Source of the DNA: Chloroflexota bacterium
Lineage (GTDB): Bacteria; Chloroflexota; Dehalococcoidia; UBA2979
Direction of reading: 5' to 3'
NCBI GenBank assembly: GCA_027592975.1
Contig: JAQCJS010000025.1
Coordinates: 1 to 9,356 of the forward strand
Length of the DNA stretch: 9,356 nt
A model generated the notes under the pieces. That model ran no database searches and was not told where the DNA came from. It saw nothing but the letters and a program-made list of their open reading frames with translations. This document shows positions 6,754 to 9,356 of the stretch, piece by piece. The position numbers and the translations under genes are program-made. How positions within the stretch are numbered: position 1 is the first letter of the stretch; the number at the start of each line of letters is the position of its first letter.

Positions 6754-6782
6754 ATTATCCACAGATGTTGTTGATCTGTTGA
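6754..6782 (-). promoter_or_regulatory. likely dnaA promoter overlapping a DnaA box
   Basis: On the minus strand, TCAACA (6777-6782, 4 of 6 to TTGACA) is followed by a 17-nt spacer and GATAAT (6754-6759, 5 of 6 to TATAAT). The -10 hexamer lies within the DnaA box at 6755-6763, so DnaA binding would compete with RNA polymerase. Confidence 0.55.
6755..6763 (+). promoter_or_regulatory. perfect DnaA box
   Basis: TTATCCACA, exact match to the consensus and the best box in the window. It is about 60 bp upstream of the dnaA start and inside the proposed promoter. I found no second good box in the dnaA-coaX gap, so it may serve mainly in dnaA autoregulation. Confidence 0.75.
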
Positions 6783-7041
6783 CAGGCCGCGATGAACTGG
6801 AACCGTCGCAATAATCCGGAGCCGGTCCCGTCGCATCGTTTGCCGCAAACGCGAGCGAGGAGTCGACCGGACGCGAATGTAGCACCGGGTTTTAAGGCCG
6901 ATCAAGCCAGTTATGTCGGAGCCGTGGCAATTCCCCTGAGAACATCTCGGGAACATTCGGTGTGGGATCGGCTGACCTGCCGCGGATCTACGTCCCTGTG
7001 CGTCTCCGAGCGTGCGTCCGTGCGAGGACGTGGCGGCTCTG
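6783..7041. other. dnaA-coaX divergent intergenic region, no gene seen
   Basis: I see no credible gene or structural RNA between the dnaA promoter and the coaX promoter. The stretch is moderately AT-enriched at 6870-6960. It contains one notable repeat block (6931-6960), listed separately. Short open frames here have no recognisable protein features. Confidence 0.5.
6931..6960. repeat. tandem direct repeat plus inverted repeat, possible operator
   Basis: GAACATCTCGG (6940-6950) is followed directly by GAACATTCGG (6951-6960), head to tail, about one helical turn apart. Overlapping this is an inverted repeat: TTCCC (6931-6935), CT, GAGA-ACA-TCTC (6938-6948), GGGAA (6949-6953). It lies about 80 bp upstream of the coaX -10. 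It may be a regulator site; I do not recognise the motif. Confidence 0.35.
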
Positions 7042-7047
7042 TATACT
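7042..7047 (+). promoter_or_regulatory. candidate -10 element of the coaX-coaBC operon
   Basis: TATACT is one base from the TATAAT consensus, 60 bp upstream of the coaX start. A -35 match is not evident (CGTGCG at the expected place). A 5-bp hairpin CCGGC-TTC-GCCGG (7073-7085) would fall in the leader. Confidence 0.45.
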
Positions 7048-7094
7048 GGCGCGAACGTCATCCGAACGCCGACCGGCTTCGCCGGCGGAGTATC

Positions 7095-7101
7095 GAGGAG
7101 G
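7095..7101 (+). promoter_or_regulatory. strong ribosome-binding site of coaX
   Basis: GAGGAGG followed by the 6-nt spacer CTCCTC and the ATG at 7108; this settles the coaX start. The spacer is complementary to the site itself (GAGGAG-G-CTCCTC), so a small hairpin of about four pairs could partly hide it. Confidence 0.75.
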
Positions 7102-7107
7102 CTCCTC

Positions 7108-7899
7108 ATGCCAGCGCCGAAGAGCGGTGCCGGGCATCTCCTGGCCATTGATATCGGCAATACCAGCGTCGCGATCGGCGTCTTCGACGGCGAGGAGTTG
7201 ATCGCCACGTTCCGCATCGCCACGGATCAGGACAACTTCGCGGACGAGTACGCGATCCTGCTGCTGGGCCTGCTGCGAAGCCGCGATCTGGAGCCGGCGG
7301 ACATTGCCGCCGCGATCATGTCCAGCACCGTGCCCCCGCTGATCACCACGTTCCAGCAGGTTTGCCGCACGCACTTCGATGTGGAGCCGATCGTGGTCGG
7401 CCCCGGGGTGAAGACCGGCGTCCGCGTGCTGTACGACAACCCGCGCGAGGTGGGTCCGGATCGCATCCTGCACGCCGTCGCCGCGCTCGACCGCTACGAC
7501 CCGCCGATGATCATCGTCGACCTGGGCACGGCCTGCGTGTTCGATGCGGTGTCGCGGGACGGTGACTACCTGGGCGGAGCGATCGCGCCGGGCATCGGGC
7601 TCGCCTCGGCGGCGCTGTTCAGCCGCGCGGCGATGCTGCACCGCGTGGGGATCACGCATCCGGACGGGCCAATCGGCCGCAACACCGTGCACTCCATGCA
7701 GTCCGGCATCTTCTTCGGCTACGTGGAGCTGGTGCGCGGGATGGTGCGCCGCTTCAAGGAGGAGATCGGCGAGGAGGCGCTTGTCATCGGCACGGGCGGC
7801 TACGCCGACCTGATCGCCGAGGAGGCCGGCTGCTTCGACGCGATGGAGCCGGATCTGAACCTGGACGGCCTCCGCCTGGTCTATGAGGCCAACCGGTGA
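7108..7899 (+). CDS. coaX: type III pantothenate kinase
   Basis: CoaX, 263 residues: phosphorylates pantothenate with ATP, the first step of CoA synthesis, in the cytoplasm. It belongs to the ASKHA fold. The phosphate loop is LAIDIGNTSVAIGVF (12-26). The pantothenate-binding block is NPREVGPDRILHAVAAL (111-127), with Asp118 at the expected catalytic-base position. The second ATP-binding block is IIVDLGTACVFDAV (135-148), where the commoner GTATTFD reads GTACVFD. GGAIAPGIGLASAALFSRAAML (156-177) and GIFFGYVELVRGMV (200-213) complete the family pattern, and IGTGGYADLIAEE (227-239) is the adenosine motif. The start is fixed by GAGGAGG 6 nt before the ATG; an in-frame GTG at 7012 would add unrelated residues. 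The stop overlaps the coaBC start, so the two are almost certainly one operon. Length is normal. Confidence 0.96.
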   Translation: MPAPKSGAGHLLAIDIGNTSVAIGVFDGEELIATFRIATDQDNFADEYAILLLGLLRSRDLEPADIAAAIMSSTVPPLITTFQQVCRTHFDVEPIVVGPGVKTGVRVLYDNPREVGPDRILHAVAALDRYDPPMIIVDLGTACVFDAVSRDGDYLGGAIAPGIGLASAALFSRAAMLHRVGITHPDGPIGRNTVHSMQSGIFFGYVELVRGMVRRFKEEIGEEALVIGTGGYADLIAEEAGCFDAMEPDLNLDGLRLVYEANR

Positions 7900-9152
7900 C
7901 CGCTGATGATCGCGACGCCACGATGCTGCCCGGCCGGCCCGGCGACCCGCTGCGCGGCCGTCACGTCGTCCTCGGCGTCACCGGATCAGTCGCCTGCTAC
8001 AAGGCGATCGAGGTCACCAGCCGCCTGGTGCAGGCGGGCGCGATCGTGGACGTGGTGCTGACGAAGGCGGCGACGGAGTTCGTCACGCCGCTGGCCTTCA
8101 AGGCGATCACGCAACGCGCGCCGTACACCGACATGTTCGACCCCAACGGTCCCGAAGGCGAAGCGCATGTGGAACTCGCGAGACGCGCGGAGGTGATGGT
8201 GATCGCCCCCGCGACGGCCGCCACGCTCGCGCGCCTCGCCACCGGGCTGGCAGAGGACTTCGTCGCGCTGACGGCGATCGCGACGACCGCGCCGCTGCTG
8301 ATCGCTCCGGCGATGGACACGCAGATGTGGGAGCACCCGGCGGTGCAGGCGAACGCCGCCACGCTCACGGAACGCGGCGCGCAGTTCATCGGCCCCGCCG
8401 CGGGCCGGCTTGCCTCGGGACGTGCCGGTGCGGGCCGCCTGGTCGAGCCGGAGCGGATCGTGGACGAGGTGCGCGCGCGCCTGGGTCGCGAGCACGGCGA
8501 TCTCGCGGGACGGCGCATCGTGGTCACCGCCGGTGGCACGCGCGAGGCGATCGATCCGGTGCGGTACATCAGCAACCACTCCAGCGGGAAGATGGGCTAC
8601 GCGATCGCGGAGGCCGCGCGCGACCGCGGCGCGGAGGTGACGATCGTCTCCACGGTCGGCCTCGCCGCCCCAGCGGGGGTGCGCGTGGTGCGCGTGGACT
8701 CCGCGGTGCAGATGCAGGTAGCGGTGCACGAGGCGTGCGCGGAGGCGGACGTGCTGATCGCCGCCGCCGCCGTCGCGGACTACCGGCCCGCCGCTGCCGC
8801 TGACCAGAAGCTGAAGAAGAGCGCGGGCACCGCCGGCATGGCGATCGATCTGGTCGAGAACCCGCACATCCTGGGCAGCACGCCCACCACCTCGTCGCGA
8901 GGCGTGCTGGTGAAGGTCGGCTTCGCGGCGGAGACGCAGAACCTGATCGAGCACGCGGTCGCGAAGCTGAAGGAGCGCGGTGCGCGCTTCATTGTCGCGA
9001 ACGACGTGACCGCGACCGACGCCGGCTTCGGTTCCGATGATAACCGCGTCACGATCCTCGATGACGCGGGTGGGCGCGACGACCTGCCGTTGATGACGAA
9101 GTACGCCGTCGGCCACGCGATCCTCGACCGCGTGCGCGGCTACCTCGGGTAG
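7896..9152 (+). CDS. coaBC: bifunctional phosphopantothenoylcysteine decarboxylase / phosphopantothenate-cysteine ligase
   Basis: CoaBC (Dfp), 418 residues: CoaB joins cysteine to 4'-phosphopantothenate using CTP, then the FMN-dependent CoaC domain decarboxylates the product to 4'-phosphopantetheine. CoaC (20-~190): VVLGVTGSVACYKA (24-37), catalytic His91 in HVELA (91-95), APATAATLARLATG (104-117), PAMDTQMW (138-145). CoaB (~205-418): VVTAGGTREAIDPVRYISNHSSGKMG (209-234), AAAVADYRP (290-298), KLKK (305-308), VENPHIL (320-326), VGFAAET (341-347), ANDVTATDAGFGSDDN (368-383). Oddities: the PAMN asparagine is Asp141, and the clamp reads GRLASGRAGAGR (170-181) with Ser where E. coli Dfp has its active-site Cys. 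The GTG at 7896 overlaps the coaX TGA and has GAGG about 7 nt upstream; the ATG at 7923 is the alternative. Confidence 0.96.
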   Translation: MTADDRDATMLPGRPGDPLRGRHVVLGVTGSVACYKAIEVTSRLVQAGAIVDVVLTKAATEFVTPLAFKAITQRAPYTDMFDPNGPEGEAHVELARRAEVMVIAPATAATLARLATGLAEDFVALTAIATTAPLLIAPAMDTQMWEHPAVQANAATLTERGAQFIGPAAGRLASGRAGAGRLVEPERIVDEVRARLGREHGDLAGRRIVVTAGGTREAIDPVRYISNHSSGKMGYAIAEAARDRGAEVTIVSTVGLAAPAGVRVVRVDSAVQMQVAVHEACAEADVLIAAAAVADYRPAAAADQKLKKSAGTAGMAIDLVENPHILGSTPTTSSRGVLVKVGFAAETQNLIEHAVAKLKERGARFIVANDVTATDAGFGSDDNRVTILDDAGGRDDLPLMTKYAVGHAILDRVRGYLG

Positions 9153-9160
9153 CGTCGAGG
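9143..9160 (+). terminator. weak hairpin at the end of coaBC
   Basis: CCTCG (9143-9147) pairs with CGAGG (9156-9160) across an 8-nt loop containing the stop codon. There is no T tract. Stronger palindromes follow directly and may be the real transcript end. Confidence 0.25.
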
Positions 9161-9184
9161 CCCCCCGCGTTCGATTCCGGCCCC

Positions 9185-9217
9185 CTCTCCCCAAACAGGG
9201 GGAGGGATGGGTGAGGG
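9185..9217. repeat. dispersed palindromic repeat, second copy
   Basis: CTCTCCCC (9185-9192) pairs with GGGGGAGGG (9199-9206, one wobble) across a loop around AAACAG, and is followed by GGGATGGGTGAGGG (9204-9217). The last 14 bases match GGGCAGGGTGAGGG at 2876-2889 except for two positions, tying this to the element at 2800-2889. Confidence 0.65.
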
Positions 9218-9268
9218 CCACTCCGCCTCGATCGCCCTTGTGCGTGCGCGGGTCGGCCCATCCCCCTG

Positions 9269-9293
9269 CCCCCTTCCCGCGCAGGGAAGGGGG
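9269..9293. repeat. perfect 10-bp stem palindrome
   Basis: CCCCCTTCCC (9269-9278) and GGGAAGGGGG (9284-9293) are perfect complements around the loop GCGCA. The following ATGAGATGCGAGGG resembles a decayed version of the repeat's ATGGGTGAGGG end. It is likely a divergent member of the same repeat family and possibly a terminator for coaX-coaBC. Confidence 0.6.
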
Positions 9294-9300
9294 ATGAGAT

Positions 9301-9356
9301 GCGAGGGCGGGGGCCTCGCGCTCCCCGGGGTGGGGGGGGGCCAATCCCCTCTCCCC
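9301..9356. repeat. GC-rich palindromes, G9 run and start of a further repeat copy
   Basis: GCGAGG (9301-9306) pairs with CCTCGC (9314-9319). A run of nine G follows at 9332-9340. The window then ends in CCCCTCTCCCC (9346-9356), the opening of another repeat copy cut by the window edge. No gene is visible from 9153 to the end. Confidence 0.5.

Noticed and set aside
6779..6784. Perfect TTGACA on the plus strand as a -35 box for a rightward promoter
   Set aside because: No acceptable -10 hexamer occurs 15-19 nt downstream; the bases overlap the -35 region of the minus-strand dnaA promoter.
7986..9344. 452-codon minus-strand open frame antisense to coaBC
   Set aside because: Arg/His-rich shadow of coaBC that extends through the repeat cluster.
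1..9356. tRNA, rRNA, CRISPR array, insertion sequence or phage genes
   Set aside because: None seen: no regularly spaced repeats, no transposase or integrase motifs and no cloverleaf sequences.

Overview
This is a GC-rich bacterial chromosome segment built around dnaA. The gene content is housekeeping: dnaA, obg, nadD, coaX and coaBC, with a few accessory genes on the left. High GC, frequent GTG starts and the sequence style of the DnaA N-terminus ([11 protein letters not shown]) suggest a Chloroflexota-type bacterium, perhaps Dehalococcoidia-like. That assignment is from memory of family members and is tentative; a high-GC actinobacterium cannot be excluded.

Layout, left to right. A TSUP/TauE-SafE membrane transporter (minus, 7-759) diverges from an unrecognised 169-residue protein (plus, 877-1386). 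A universal stress protein gene follows (minus, 1404-1913), interrupted by an in-frame TGA at its sixth codon. A class I SAM-dependent methyltransferase (plus, 2046-2771) then converges on nadD across a palindromic dispersed repeat. nadD and obg form a tight minus-strand pair with a 4-nt gap. A 490-bp gene-free stretch (4842-5331) carrying several TTATC/DnaA-box-like sites separates obg from dnaA (minus, 5332-6693). A second gene-free stretch (6694-7107) holds a perfect DnaA box TTATCCACA inside the likely dnaA promoter and a separate candidate promoter for the divergent coaX-coaBC operon (plus). The right end (9153-9356) is a cluster of GC-rich palindromes related to the repeat at 2800-2889.

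How the genes fit together. The centre looks like the replication-origin neighbourhood: DnaA-box-like sites lie on both sides of dnaA, and dnaA/obg/nadD run left while coaX/coaBC run right. coaX and coaBC are consecutive-pathway enzymes of CoA synthesis (steps 1, then 2 and 3) whose reading frames overlap. nadD makes the NAD precursor and is coupled to the ribosome/stress GTPase Obg.

The most noteworthy observation is the universal stress gene. The missing first beta strand, with its conserved Asp and a good ribosome-binding site, is present in frame upstream of a TGA codon. It is therefore a fresh pseudogene, a sequencing error, or a recoded (for example selenocysteine) gene. I found no convincing undescribed multi-gene system in the window.
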